Below, one piece after another: positions 1 to 7,616 of a stretch of DNA of 64,000 bases (within the stretch, counting starts at the first letter, position 1; each line of letters begins with the position of its first letter). The stretch lies in assembly GCF_052103615.1 (NCBI RefSeq), contig NZ_JBQEKA010000006.1, positions 1 through 64,000 of the forward strand, written 5' to 3'. The notes under the pieces were generated by a model that had not been told where the DNA came from, did no database searches, and saw nothing but the letters and a program-made list of their open reading frames with translations. The position numbers and the translations under genes are program-made. This stretch comes from Kerstersia sp052103615. Its GTDB lineage: Bacteria; Pseudomonadota; Gammaproteobacteria; Burkholderiales; Burkholderiaceae_B.

Positions 1-81
1 CGCGAATGCGCGCCTGCGTCGCCACCGACCAAGCGCATGCCTGTTACCGCAGTTCAAAAGAATAAGGATGGACTCTCCGCT

Positions 82-693
82 ATGATGGTGCTCTATTCCG
101 GGACCACTTGCCCGTTCTCGCAACGTTGCCGCTTCGTGTTGTTCGAAAAGGGCATGGACTTCGAAATCAAGGACATCGACCTCTTCAACAAGCCTGAGGA
201 CATCGCTGTCATGAATCCCTACGGCCAGGTGCCCATCCTGGTCGAGCGTGACCTCGTGCTGTACGAGTCGAACATCATCAACGAGTACATCGACGAACGC
301 TTCCCCCACCCGCAACTGATGCCCGCGGATCCGCTGATGCGCGCCCGCACGCGCCTGTTCCTCTACAACTTCGAAAAGGAACTGTTCAGCTGCGTCTCGG
401 TGCTGGAAGACCGCACGGGCCGCTTCGACGCCACCCGCCAGGACCGCGCCCGCAACGATATCCGCGACCGGCTCGCGCAACTGGCGCCTGTGCTGGTGAA
501 AAACAAGTACATGCTGGGCGAAGAATTCTCCATGCTCGACGTCGCCATTGCGCCGCTGCTCTGGCGCCTGGATCACTACGGCATCGAGCTGCCCAAGACT
601 GCTGCGCCCATCCAGAAGTATGCCGAACGCATCTTCTCGCGTCCTGCCTACATTGAGGCGCTGACGCCCTCTGAAAAGGTCATGCGCCGCTAA
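82..693 (+). CDS. sspA: Stringent starvation protein A
   Basis: SspA is a glutathione-S-transferase-fold protein that binds RNA polymerase and alters transcription under starvation and acid stress. The 203-residue product has a thioredoxin-like N-terminal domain opening with MMVLYSGTTCPFSQRCRF, a conserved NPYGQVPILVERD stretch, and a helical GST C-terminal domain, matching the usual length of about 200-210 residues. The start is placed at 82, with AAGGA at 64-68 upstream. An in-frame ATG at 37 would add 15 unconserved residues. The stop codon overlaps the sspB start by one base (TAATG), so the two genes are translationally coupled. Confidence 0.95.
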   Translation: MMVLYSGTTCPFSQRCRFVLFEKGMDFEIKDIDLFNKPEDIAVMNPYGQVPILVERDLVLYESNIINEYIDERFPHPQLMPADPLMRARTRLFLYNFEKELFSCVSVLEDRTGRFDATRQDRARNDIRDRLAQLAPVLVKNKYMLGEEFSMLDVAIAPLLWRLDHYGIELPKTAAPIQKYAERIFSRPAYIEALTPSEKVMRR

Positions 694-1151
694 TGACGAC
701 AGCCATGCAGGAAACCTCCACCAAGCCTTATCTGCTGCGCGCTCTGCACGAGTGGTGCACGGATAACGGCTATACGCCGCATATCGTCGTTCAGGTCGAT
801 GAAAACACGCAAGTTCCGCGTGCCTACATCCGTGACGGCCAGATCACCCTCAACATCGGCTCGCTGGCCACCCATAACCTGCGCATCGACAACGATTGGG
901 TCTCCTTCCAGGCACGCTTCAACGGCGTCACGGAAGACCTCTGGGTGCCGGTGGCAGTCGTCACCGCCATCTATGCGCGTGAAACCGGTGCCGGCATGGG
1001 CTTCGAAGTGCAGGAATACGAAACAGGCAAAAGCGGTGCCGCCGCCGAGCCCGGCACCGCCGACCCGGCACCGCCTGCGGCAGACAAACCGGAGGACGAC
1101 CCCTCGCCCGCCGGCGGCAAGCGCCGTTCCCACCTGTCGGTCGTCAAATAA
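693..1151 (+). CDS. sspB: ClpXP protease specificity-enhancing factor SspB
   Basis: SspB is the adaptor that tethers ssrA-tagged and other substrates to ClpXP. The N-terminal substrate-binding domain (about residues 10-115) shows the conserved KPYLLRALHEWC and NIGSLATHNLRI stretches. An Ala/Pro-rich linker follows, and the protein ends in a short basic-hydrophobic tail (RRSHLSVVK) typical of the ClpX-docking peptide. The start overlaps the sspA stop. An alternative ATG four codons downstream is possible. Confidence 0.93.
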   Translation: MTTAMQETSTKPYLLRALHEWCTDNGYTPHIVVQVDENTQVPRAYIRDGQITLNIGSLATHNLRIDNDWVSFQARFNGVTEDLWVPVAVVTAIYARETGAGMGFEVQEYETGKSGAAAEPGTADPAPPAADKPEDDPSPAGGKRRSHLSVVK

Positions 1152-1156
1152 AACAC

Positions 1157-1181
1157 AGCCCGGCCATTTCCGCGCCGGGCT
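1157..1181 (+). terminator. Hairpin after sspB
   Basis: The 8-bp inverted repeat AGCCCGGC (1157-1164) / GCCGGGCT (1174-1181) lies just after the sspB stop. There is no clear U tract, so termination is likely but not certain. A TACAAT hexamer at 1184-1189 directly downstream fits the -10 box of the tRNA promoter. Confidence 0.45.
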
Positions 1182-1203
1182 GCTACAATTGCGCCCGCAC
1201 CGT

Positions 1204-1279
1204 GCCGGCGTAGCTCAGTTGGTAGAGCAGCTCACTTGTAATGAGAAGGTCGAGGGTTCGATTCCTTTCGCCGGCACCA
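1204..1279 (+). tRNA. tRNA-Thr (anticodon TGT), CCA encoded
   Basis: The cloverleaf is complete. The acceptor arms GCCGGCG and CGCCGGC pair perfectly, followed by A and a genomically encoded CCA. The D arm is GCTCAGTTGGTAGAGC. The anticodon stem-loop carries TGT at 1237-1239 in loop CTTGTAA, which reads ACN threonine codons. The T loop is TTCGATT. The 3' end, from 1269, is the integration target of the adjacent element and is repeated at 5173. Confidence 0.97.
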
Positions 1280-1321
1280 CATCAGCATTCCCAGCAGTCC
1301 ACAGCAGCATACAAACCCGCA
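1269..1321 (+). repeat. attL: 53-bp direct repeat at the tRNA-Thr 3' end
   Basis: The sequence begins CGCCGGCACCACATCAGC and ends ACAAACCCGCA. It is identical over 53 bases to 5173-5225. It covers the last bases of the tRNA including CCA and the ascending arm of the terminator. Confidence 0.95.
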
Positions 1322-1346
1322 CCAGCCTTGGCTATGCGGGCTTTTT
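1316..1346 (+). terminator. tRNA-Thr terminator rebuilt at attL
   Basis: CCCGCA (1316-1321) pairs with TGCGGG (1335-1340), followed by CTTTTTATT. The left arm lies in the att repeat and the right arm is element DNA, so integration left the tRNA with a functional-looking terminator. Confidence 0.75.
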
Positions 1347-1392
1347 ATTGCCTCCTAGTGTCTACAGCAGTGCATTGCCAGCTACCGTCACA

Positions 1393-1473
1393 TGGCGGTA
1401 TCTTTGGCGGTATGTGGCGAACAGCGCCAGCCAATCAGGGAAAAATACCGTCATGCCGCTGACAGATACCGCC
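1393..1473. promoter_or_regulatory. Repeated TGGCGGTAT motifs before the integrase
   Basis: TGGCGGTAT occurs at 1393-1401 and again at 1405-1413 (12-bp spacing). A partial copy TGGCG follows at 1415, and the inverted forms ATACCG (1445-1450) and GATACCGCC (1465-1473) flank the integrase start. Such clustered short repeats beside an att core resemble arm-type integrase or AlpA/excisionase sites. This is inferred from position only. Confidence 0.4.
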
Positions 1474-2664
1474 TGCCGCCAGGCCAAGCCTACCGACAAA
1501 GCCCGCAAGCTGACGGACGGTGACGGCCTCTACCTGCTGGTCAACCAGACCGGCAAGTATTGGCGCATGGACTACCGCTACGGCGGAAAGCGCAAGACAC
1601 TGGCGATAGGTGTCTATCCAACAGTCGGGCTGGCAGACGCCCGCGAACGCTGCCAGGACGCGCGCAAGCTACTGGCCAGTGGGATAGACCCCAGCGAGCA
1701 AAAGAAAGCGGACAAGCGCGCCTCCCTGTTAGCCGCTAGCAACTCTTTTGAGTCCGTCGCTTTGGCCTGGATCGCTGAACGGCAATCGCAAGTCTCGCCC
1801 AGCACCCACGACCACACCCTTGCGCGGATGCAAAACGATGTTTTCCCCTGGCTGGGCAAGCGCCCTATTACCGAGATCGACGCGCCGGAAATCCTGACCA
1901 TCCTAAAACGCATGGATGCCCGCGGTGTGCGATTCTCTGCCCATAAGACACGCAGCGAAATCAGCCGCGTCTTTCGGTTTGGCATTAAAGAGGGCTACTG
2001 CAAGAGCGACCCGGCCCGCGACCTGGTGGGCGCAATCCCGCAAGCTAAGCAGCAGCACTTCGCATCCATCACTGACCCGGCCAAGGTTGGCGAGATGTTG
2101 CGGGCCTTTGAGGGCTTCTCTGGCACATTCCCGGTTCTCTGCGCCCTGCGGCTGGCCCCTATGCTATTCGTGCGTCCTGGCGAGCTACGCACGGCTGTAT
2201 GGGCGGATATAGACCTAGAACGGGCCGAATGGCGCTACCGAGTCACCAAGACCGACACTGACCACCTTGTCCCGCTGGCTCGCCAGGCGGTGGCCGTGCT
2301 GCGCGACCTGCACACGCTAACCGGTGCCGGACGCTACCTGTTCCCTGGCGGCCGGACACCTACCCGGCCCATGAGCGGCGCGGCCATCAACGCCGCCCTA
2401 CGCCGGATGGGCTACGACACCCGTACCGAGATAACGGGGCATGGATTCCGAGCGATGGCGCGCACCATCTTGCATGAGGAACTAGGTCAGAAGCCCGAAG
2501 TGATCGAGCACCAACTTGCGCACAAGGTGCCAGATGCCTTGGGCACAGCATACAACCGGACGAAATTCATCAAGGAGCGACGCGCCATGATGCAGGTATG
2601 GGCTGACTATCTGGACGCGCTGCGCGTGGGCGGCAATGTGGTGCAACTGCATCGCAAGGCGTAA
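1453..2664 (+). CDS. Tyrosine recombinase/integrase, P4 (DUF4102) type
   Basis: The 403-residue site-specific recombinase catalyses integration and excision at the tRNA-Thr site. The N-terminal DUF4102-type arm-binding domain (about 1-90) contains KLTDGDGLYLLV and the KRKTLAIGVYP stretch typical of P4-family integrases. The core-binding domain follows, and the catalytic domain carries R241 (RPGELR), H330 and R333 (HGFR), H357 (HQLAH) and the nucleophile Y367 (AYNRT). All catalytic residues are present, so it should be active. The start at 1453 is chosen because it begins the DUF4102 domain. The same frame is open far upstream through the tRNA and sspB, which is not coding. Confidence 0.93.
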   Translation: MPLTDTACRQAKPTDKARKLTDGDGLYLLVNQTGKYWRMDYRYGGKRKTLAIGVYPTVGLADARERCQDARKLLASGIDPSEQKKADKRASLLAASNSFESVALAWIAERQSQVSPSTHDHTLARMQNDVFPWLGKRPITEIDAPEILTILKRMDARGVRFSAHKTRSEISRVFRFGIKEGYCKSDPARDLVGAIPQAKQQHFASITDPAKVGEMLRAFEGFSGTFPVLCALRLAPMLFVRPGELRTAVWADIDLERAEWRYRVTKTDTDHLVPLARQAVAVLRDLHTLTGAGRYLFPGGRTPTRPMSGAAINAALRRMGYDTRTEITGHGFRAMARTILHEELGQKPEVIEHQLAHKVPDALGTAYNRTKFIKERRAMMQVWADYLDALRVGGNVVQLHRKA

Positions 2665-2855
2665 TGCCGGCCTGAAAAAACCTGAAATGATGCACCTGCA
2701 TTACTGGGTCAGGCAGCACCAGCCACAAGACTGTTTATTCGTCCAGTACAATCTACAGCGATATACAACGGTTTACGCCAGCATCTAGCCCGACGGGGTG
2801 AAAAGTCGGAACGTCCACCGGCCTGATGCTGGTATCTATTAGATGGGCGACGTGC

Positions 2856-3644
2856 ATGGACAACACTATGAGTAGCAGCCCCCCAGAGGACTTGAGCCAT
2901 TACATCCTGATTGACCGGTTTTCAGCATGGGAGATCGCTTGCCTTATCTCAGGAATTGATCCTGCCAACAATCCTAGGCACGAGCTGTTGGGCAACCCTC
3001 TCTGGGGAAGAGTCTCAACCATTGAGGATGCTGTTGAGCAAGCGGCAAAAAAAGCAAACACATTAGTTATAGATGCGTTATGCCGAGTAACGTTTGACGA
3101 CATTCAACTTTCATTAAATGAAATATTTGGCCCAGCCCCTTGGGATACAGCAAATAATCAAACCGGCTCGATGATTGGGCATGACGGCGACAGCGAGTAC
3201 ATTGTTTTTAACGCATTGCCCACCGTTCAGCACAGAACAAGCTGGCACAAACGCGGCTCTAGACCGCGCCAAGGCCATGATGACCAAGACGACTCAACAA
3301 AGTTTTTCCGAACAGATATCGAGGTGTGGCTTAGTCGATCAGGCTACCGAGGATCGCACTATTTCATAGAAAACGAGGTAGTTATTTCCACCACCACAAC
3401 TGAAGCAACAAATTCGCCACGAAATTCAAGCGATGAACTAGGCACACGAGAGAAAAATAATCTTTTAAAAATGATTGCTGGACTTACTGCGGCAAACTAC
3501 AAGTCCTACACCGGTGAAAGAGGCACGACCACCGTTACCGAGGTGTTGCGAGACTTTGATGCTTTGGGTATTGAGGGAGTGAAGGAAGACACGTTGAGAA
3601 AATGGCTGCGAGAAGCTGCCGCCTTTCTACCCAGAAACCCCTGA
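2856..3644 (+). CDS. Unknown AT-rich element protein
   Basis: I do not recognise a named family for this 262-residue protein. The first half is acidic (SAWEIACLISGIDPANNP near the start). The middle is polar and Thr/Ser-rich. The C-terminal 65 residues (REKNNLLKMIAGLTAANY through EDTLRKWLREAA) resemble a C-terminal helical domain often seen in uncharacterised proteins beside integrases in proteobacterial islands. That is a memory-based family impression. Base composition is clearly lower in GC than the neighbours, a sign of transfer. ATGs at 2826 and 2868 are alternative starts, and no strong ribosome-binding site decides between them. Confidence 0.6.
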   Translation: MDNTMSSSPPEDLSHYILIDRFSAWEIACLISGIDPANNPRHELLGNPLWGRVSTIEDAVEQAAKKANTLVIDALCRVTFDDIQLSLNEIFGPAPWDTANNQTGSMIGHDGDSEYIVFNALPTVQHRTSWHKRGSRPRQGHDDQDDSTKFFRTDIEVWLSRSGYRGSHYFIENEVVISTTTTEATNSPRNSSDELGTREKNNLLKMIAGLTAANYKSYTGERGTTTVTEVLRDFDALGIEGVKEDTLRKWLREAAAFLPRNP

Positions 3645-3665
3645 AAAATCAGGGCCAAGCAGCCT

Positions 3666-3694
3666 AATTAGGGTTTCGTAAAACCGAATTAGGG
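3666..3694. promoter_or_regulatory. Paired AATTAGGG repeats, possible operator
   Basis: AATTAGGG occurs at 3666-3673 and 3687-3694, 21 bp apart (two helical turns), with an inverted GGTTT (3672-3676) / AAACC (3681-3685) between them. The site lies just upstream of the alpA-type gene and could be a repressor or activator site. Confidence 0.35.
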
Positions 3695-3719
3695 CCACGT
3701 CACCGCCAGCGTTGCAACA

Positions 3720-3750
3720 CTGCACTCCTACTGTTCACAAAGGAGTGCAG
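3720..3750 (+). promoter_or_regulatory. Hairpin masking the ribosome-binding site of the AlpA-type gene
   Basis: CTGCACTCCT (3720-3729) and AGGAGTGCAG (3741-3750) form a perfect 10-bp stem with an 11-base loop. The right arm contains the AGGAG Shine-Dalgarno for the ATG at 3755. In mRNA this would hide the ribosome-binding site. As DNA it could equally be a dyad operator. Confidence 0.55.
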
Positions 3751-3754
3751 CAAT

Positions 3755-4039
3755 ATGCACCAATCCACGAAAACTCCCGTTCGTCTCAGAGCAGCGCAAG
3801 AAGCAGCCGAACGCGCCCACGGATTCCCCGTCGATGACCGATTTATCACCGACCGAGAGGTAGCCGATCTACTGGGAGCATCTCGCTCCTGGCCCTGGAA
3901 GCTGGTCCAAGATGGCCGATTGCCTGCACCCATCCGCCTAACCGAACGCTGCACCCGCTGGCGTTTGTCGGAAATTCGCGCCTGGATGGCTGACCCGCAA
4001 GGCTGGCAGGCTGCCAACGCTCCCAAGCTGGAGGGCTGA
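3755..4039 (+). CDS. AlpA-family helix-turn-helix regulator
   Basis: The 94-residue protein has a central MerR/AlpA-like winged helix (about residues 30-80). FITDREVADLLGASRSWPWKLVQDG is followed by the typical RWRLSEIRAWM ending. AlpA proteins are small phage/island regulators that activate integrase expression or act as excisionases. It sits three bases upstream of the Rha-type gene, so the two are probably one transcript. Its ribosome-binding site lies in a perfect hairpin, which suggests controlled translation. Confidence 0.85.
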   Translation: MHQSTKTPVRLRAAQEAAERAHGFPVDDRFITDREVADLLGASRSWPWKLVQDGRLPAPIRLTERCTRWRLSEIRAWMADPQGWQAANAPKLEG

Positions 4040-4042
4040 GGC

Positions 4043-4729
4043 ATGACGACGACCAAGAAAAAGGGCCGCGACTCCTGGCAGAGCGCGACCCCGACGACCA
4101 GCCCGAATGATACCGCGCTGATCCTGCAGTCCGTCAAGGACGAACCGCGCATTGATAGCCGCACGCTTGCACAGCACCTGGGCAACAAGCATCAGAACGT
4201 CCGTGAGCTGCTGGCCCATTACGCTGATGATTTCCGCCAGTTCGGAATACTCCGGTTTCAAACCGGAGAAATCGCGGGCCGCGGCCAACCTGAAAAATAC
4301 GCGCTCCTGAACGAAGACCAGTGCTACCTGCTGCTGACCTATAGCCGCAACACCGCAAAGGTGCGAACACTCAAGGTTCGGCTGGTAAAGGCCTTCCGCG
4401 AAGCCCGCCAGGCGCAAGACCTGACACGCACTGAGTACCTGCCGACCTACCACGCGCTCCACGATGAAATCAGCGCCTTGGCTGGCCAGACGCCGAATGC
4501 CCGCTTTGTGCACATGAACGTGAATAAGCTGGTGAACCAAACGATCGGCATTGAGGCCGGTCAACGTGGTGCTCTGGATCTGCCGCGCCGCTCCCTAGTG
4601 GTTGCTGCGCAGTTCCTGGCCGGCTCTGCAATGCGTGGCGCCGCCAACCACAAGGAAGCCTACATCAGGGCCAAGGACGCGCTGCAGCGCCTGGGAACGA
4701 CCTTGCTGGAGAGTGGCCGCCATGCGTAA
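4043..4729 (+). CDS. Rha-family phage regulatory protein
   Basis: The 228-residue protein carries a Rha-type (phage_pRha) domain at about 35-115. It shows SRTLAQHLGNKHQNVRELL, the GRGQPEKYALLNEDQ segment and TAKVRTLKVRLVKAFREA. The C-terminal part (TPNARFVHMNVNKLVNQTIG) resembles tails of antirepressor-like proteins. Rha proteins interfere with phage growth in certain host backgrounds. Their molecular role is uncertain. The gene follows the AlpA-type gene closely, and its stop overlaps the next gene. Confidence 0.82.
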   Translation: MTTTKKKGRDSWQSATPTTSPNDTALILQSVKDEPRIDSRTLAQHLGNKHQNVRELLAHYADDFRQFGILRFQTGEIAGRGQPEKYALLNEDQCYLLLTYSRNTAKVRTLKVRLVKAFREARQAQDLTRTEYLPTYHALHDEISALAGQTPNARFVHMNVNKLVNQTIGIEAGQRGALDLPRRSLVVAAQFLAGSAMRGAANHKEAYIRAKDALQRLGTTLLESGRHA

Positions 4730-4955
4730 TCAGAAATCCTCCGCCAGCGAGTCGCAGCGCCAGCGAATCATCAAGGCCTTGATGATTCGCCCCCACAACT
4801 CGCACGAACTGCGAAAGCTTGGCTGCTACCAGGCACCCTCCCGCGTACTGGAGCTGCGGCGCCTGGGCTTCAACATCACCACTGAACGCGTGAGCATTTG
4901 GGATGACGAAGGCTTTCCGCACGACGGCATCGCCCTATACACGCTGAAGAGATAA
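4722..4955 (+). CDS. Small helix-turn-helix element protein
   Basis: The 78-residue protein starts inside the end of the Rha-type gene (8-base overlap), so it is translationally coupled. The segment SQRQRIIKALMIRPHNSHELRK reads as a winged-helix motif of the kind found in small phage replication or regulatory proteins. The remainder (RVLELRRLGFNITTERV) fits the wing. No enzymatic motif is seen. It may be a DNA-binding regulator of the element. Confidence 0.7.
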   Translation: MRNQKSSASESQRQRIIKALMIRPHNSHELRKLGCYQAPSRVLELRRLGFNITTERVSIWDDEGFPHDGIALYTLKR

Positions 4956-4971
4956 GCCAACGAAAACAGCA

Positions 4972-5148
4972 CTATTTCTCTTGGTGCCCCCGGCTGGCCT
5001 GCATCGCTTTACCGCTGCGCAATGGGCTACCCATTTCACACCGCAACTCACCTGCGATGACGCGCTCAAGATTCGGATCATCGAAAAGAGACGCTACGAG
5101 TTTTCGACTGTGCTCGCGCTGTTGCCTACGCATGTCATCCAGCGCCAT
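4972..5148 (-). CDS. Possible small protein at the right end of the element
   Basis: A 58-codon frame on the minus strand converges on the preceding gene. Its translation (MALDDMRRQQREHSRKLVAS, then FDDPNLERVIAGELRCEMGS) looks like a charged helical protein. The frame remains open through attR to an ATG at 5226, giving 84 residues, so integration may have changed the N-terminus. There is no clear ribosome-binding site. It could be a truncated relic. Confidence 0.35.
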   Translation of the reverse strand: MALDDMRRQQREHSRKLVASLFDDPNLERVIAGELRCEMGSPLRSGKAMQASRGHQEK

Positions 5149-5172
5149 CAGCAACACCCGATTCGTTCCACG

Positions 5173-5225
5173 CGCCGGCACCACATCAGCATTCCCAGCA
5201 GTCCACAGCAGCATACAAACCCGCA
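5173..5225 (+). repeat. attR: 53-bp direct repeat
   Basis: This is an exact copy of 1269-1321. The bases just left of it (CGATTCG at 5159) loosely echo the T arm of the tRNA, but the rest of the tRNA is not duplicated. It marks the right boundary of the integrated element. Confidence 0.95.
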
Positions 5226-5251
5226 TCGCCCTTGGGCTCTGCGGGTTTTTT
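5220..5251 (+). terminator. Original tRNA-Thr terminator, displaced to attR
   Basis: AAACCCGCA (5217-5225) pairs with TGCGGGTTT (5240-5248) and is followed by a T run. This 9-bp stem is more perfect than the one at attL. It is therefore probably the native terminator that was separated from the tRNA by integration. Confidence 0.75.
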
Positions 5252-5288
5252 GTCTCTGGCTCTCCCGGGGCGCCGGATGGGGTCTGAC

Positions 5289-7601
5289 TCAGCCGCGGCG
5301 CGCTGCGGCGCTGGCGACTGCCAGGGCGGTCATGTTGAGCACACGGCGCACGGTCGATGCCGGGGTCAGGATATACGCCGGCGCTGAGACACCCATCAGG
5401 ATGGGGCCCACGGTCACGCCGCCGCTGCTTGTTGTCTTCAGCACGTTGTACAGGATGTTGGCGGCATCCAGGCTTGGGCATATCAGCAGGTTGGCTGCGC
5501 CATGAAGCGAGGCGTCCGGTGCGCCCAGATAAGTGGCGCGGATACGGGGTTCGAGCGCAGCGTCGCCGTGCAACTCGCCGTCACATTCAATTTCAGGATG
5601 CCGGGCCACAAAAATATCTCTTGCCGCCTGCATTTTTCTGGCTGAAAGACGCCTGGACGAGCCATAGCTCGAATGCGACAGGAACGCGACCCGGGCCGGC
5701 AGGCCAAAACGCTGTACTTCCTGCACCGACATCCAGGCGATGTCCGCGAGCTGTTCGGCAGTGGGATCGTCATGAACGTAGGTATCGGCGATGAACAGTG
5801 TGCCGTGATGGGTCAGCAAGGCATTGAGCGCCGCGTAGTGCGGGGCGTCTGGCGCATGGCCCAGAATGTGGTGGACGTGCTCCAGATGGGCGTCGTAGGC
5901 ACCGACCAGGCCGCAGATCATGGCGTCGGCATCACCGAGCTTGACCATCAGTGAGGCAATGATCGTGTTGGAGCCGCGTACCGCGGCCTTGGCGACATCG
6001 GCAGTGGCGCCGTCACGCTTCATCAGCTGGTGGTAATGCTCCCAGTACTGGCGAAAACGCGGGTCGTCCGACGGATCGACAAGCTCGATATCCCTGCCCG
6101 GCCGCATGCTCAGGCCGGCTTTTTCGTTGCGCGCCTGAATGACCGCAGGACGGCCGACCAGAATCGGCCGGGCGATACGGTCATCAATGGCAAGCTGGGC
6201 CGCGCGCAAGGTACGCTCGTCTTCGCCGTCGGCATAGGCAACGCGCTTTTGCTCATCCGCCACCGCCTTCGCGGCGCTGATCACCGGGCGCATCAGCATG
6301 CCGGTCTGGAATACAAAGCGCGACAGCTGCTCCTTGTAGGCCTCCATATCCGCAATGGGACGCATGGCGACGCCGGAGTCGGCGGCTGCCTGGGCGACCG
6401 CGGGCGCGATCTTCATGATCAAGCGTGAGTCAAACGGTGTCGGAATCAGGTAGTCGGGGCCGAACACCAGCTCTTTGCCCGCATAGGCATGCGCCACTTC
6501 CTCGCTGATATTCTCTTTGGCCAAGGCGGCGATCTGGCGCACGCAGGCCAGCTTCATGGCTTCCGTAATCTTGGTCGCGCCGCAATCCAGCGCGCCGCGA
6601 AAGATATAGGGAAAGCACAGGACGTTATTGACCTGGTTCGGGTAATCGGAACGGCCGGTCGCGATGATGCAGTCGGGCCGGACTGCCTTGGCCAGCTCGG
6701 GGCGGATCTCGGGCTCAGGGTTGGCCAGCGCCAGGATGATAGGCCGGTCAGCCATGCTCCTGGCCATTTCGGCTGTCAGCACGCCAGGCGCCGAGCAGCC
6801 CAGGAAGACATCGGCCCCTGCCACGATATCAGCCAGTGTCCTGGATCCAGTGTTCTGCGCGTAGCGGGCCTTGCTTTCATCGAAACCGCCAGGGCGGCCT
6901 ATGTAGATCACCCCTTTGGAATCGGCGACGAAGATGTTCTCGCGCCTGGCGCCCAGGCCCACGATCACATCCAGACAGGCGATGGCGGCAGCGCCAGCGC
7001 CCGAGACGGCAATCTTGACCTGGCTGATCTGCTTGCCTACGAGTTCAAGCCCATTGAGCAAGGCGCTGCTGGAGATGATGGCAGTGCCATGCTGGTCATC
7101 ATGGAACACCGGGATGTTCATGCGTTTGGATAGCTCCCGCTCGATGTGGAAGCACTCGGGCGCTTTGATGTCCTCAAGATTGATGCCGCCCAGCGTCGGC
7201 TCAAGCGCCGCGACGATCTCGATGATTTTTTCGGGGTCGCGCGCATCCAGCTCGATGTCGAACACGTCAACGCCCGCGAACTTCTTGAACAGGCAAGCCT
7301 TGCCTTCCATCACCGGCTTGCCGGCCAGCGGCCCGATGTCACCCAGGCCCAGCACCGCCGTGCCATTGGTAATCACGCCGACCAAGTTGCCGCGTGAGGT
7401 GAATTCGGCCGCGAGCGCCGGGTCTGCCTGGATATCCAGGCAGGGATAGGCTACGCCGGGCGAATAGGCCAGCGACAGGTCGCGCTGGTTGGACAGGGGT
7501 TTGGTCGCATGGACCGAGATTTTGCCTTTGCCGGGGCTGCGGTGGTATTCGCGGGCCGCATCACGCAAGGCTTGTTCAGCAGAAGAGAGTTTGGTGGTCA
7601 T
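5289..7601 (-). CDS. maeB: NADP-dependent malic enzyme (MaeB type)
   Basis: The enzyme oxidatively decarboxylates malate to pyruvate with NADP. The 770-residue product has the MaeB architecture. A malic enzyme N-domain (about 20-160) includes SLAYSPGVAYPC and ITNGTAVLGLGDIGP. A Rossmann domain follows with HDDQHGTAII and VSGAGAAAIACLD. A phosphotransacetylase-like C-domain (about 430-765) is usually regulatory. It lies 15 bp downstream of the MFS gene on the same strand, so it is likely co-transcribed. In that context it would convert malate from aspartate/fumarate breakdown into pyruvate and NADPH. Confidence 0.95.
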   Translation of the reverse strand: MTTKLSSAEQALRDAAREYHRSPGKGKISVHATKPLSNQRDLSLAYSPGVAYPCLDIQADPALAAEFTSRGNLVGVITNGTAVLGLGDIGPLAGKPVMEGKACLFKKFAGVDVFDIELDARDPEKIIEIVAALEPTLGGINLEDIKAPECFHIERELSKRMNIPVFHDDQHGTAIISSSALLNGLELVGKQISQVKIAVSGAGAAAIACLDVIVGLGARRENIFVADSKGVIYIGRPGGFDESKARYAQNTGSRTLADIVAGADVFLGCSAPGVLTAEMARSMADRPIILALANPEPEIRPELAKAVRPDCIIATGRSDYPNQVNNVLCFPYIFRGALDCGATKITEAMKLACVRQIAALAKENISEEVAHAYAGKELVFGPDYLIPTPFDSRLIMKIAPAVAQAAADSGVAMRPIADMEAYKEQLSRFVFQTGMLMRPVISAAKAVADEQKRVAYADGEDERTLRAAQLAIDDRIARPILVGRPAVIQARNEKAGLSMRPGRDIELVDPSDDPRFRQYWEHYHQLMKRDGATADVAKAAVRGSNTIIASLMVKLGDADAMICGLVGAYDAHLEHVHHILGHAPDAPHYAALNALLTHHGTLFIADTYVHDDPTAEQLADIAWMSVQEVQRFGLPARVAFLSHSSYGSSRRLSARKMQAARDIFVARHPEIECDGELHGDAALEPRIRATYLGAPDASLHGAANLLICPSLDAANILYNVLKTTSSGGVTVGPILMGVSAPAYILTPASTVRRVLNMTALAVASAAARRG

Positions 7602-7616
7602 GGCAGTGTCCCTGGG

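Larger units (their letters stand above)
1269..5225. mobile_element. Small tRNA-Thr-integrated element (P4-type integrase)
   Basis: A 3.9-kb element is bounded by identical 53-bp direct repeats at 1269-1321 (attL, inside the tRNA 3' end) and 5173-5225 (attR). It encodes a tyrosine integrase next to the tRNA, an unknown protein, an AlpA-type regulator, a Rha-type phage regulatory protein, a small helix-turn-helix protein and possibly a short opposing gene at the right end. No structural, packaging, replication or conjugation gene is present, so it is a cryptic integrative element or satellite-like island and not a full prophage. Its interior, notably 2850-3640, is more AT-rich than the host backbone. 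Confidence 0.9.

Noticed and set aside
799..1452. Upstream extension of the integrase frame through sspB and the tRNA
   Set aside because: It crosses a tRNA gene and a conserved coding gene in another frame. The conserved integrase domain starts at 1453.
1269..5225. Complete prophage
   Set aside because: Only regulatory and integration genes are present in 3.9 kb. No capsid, tail, lysis or replication gene.
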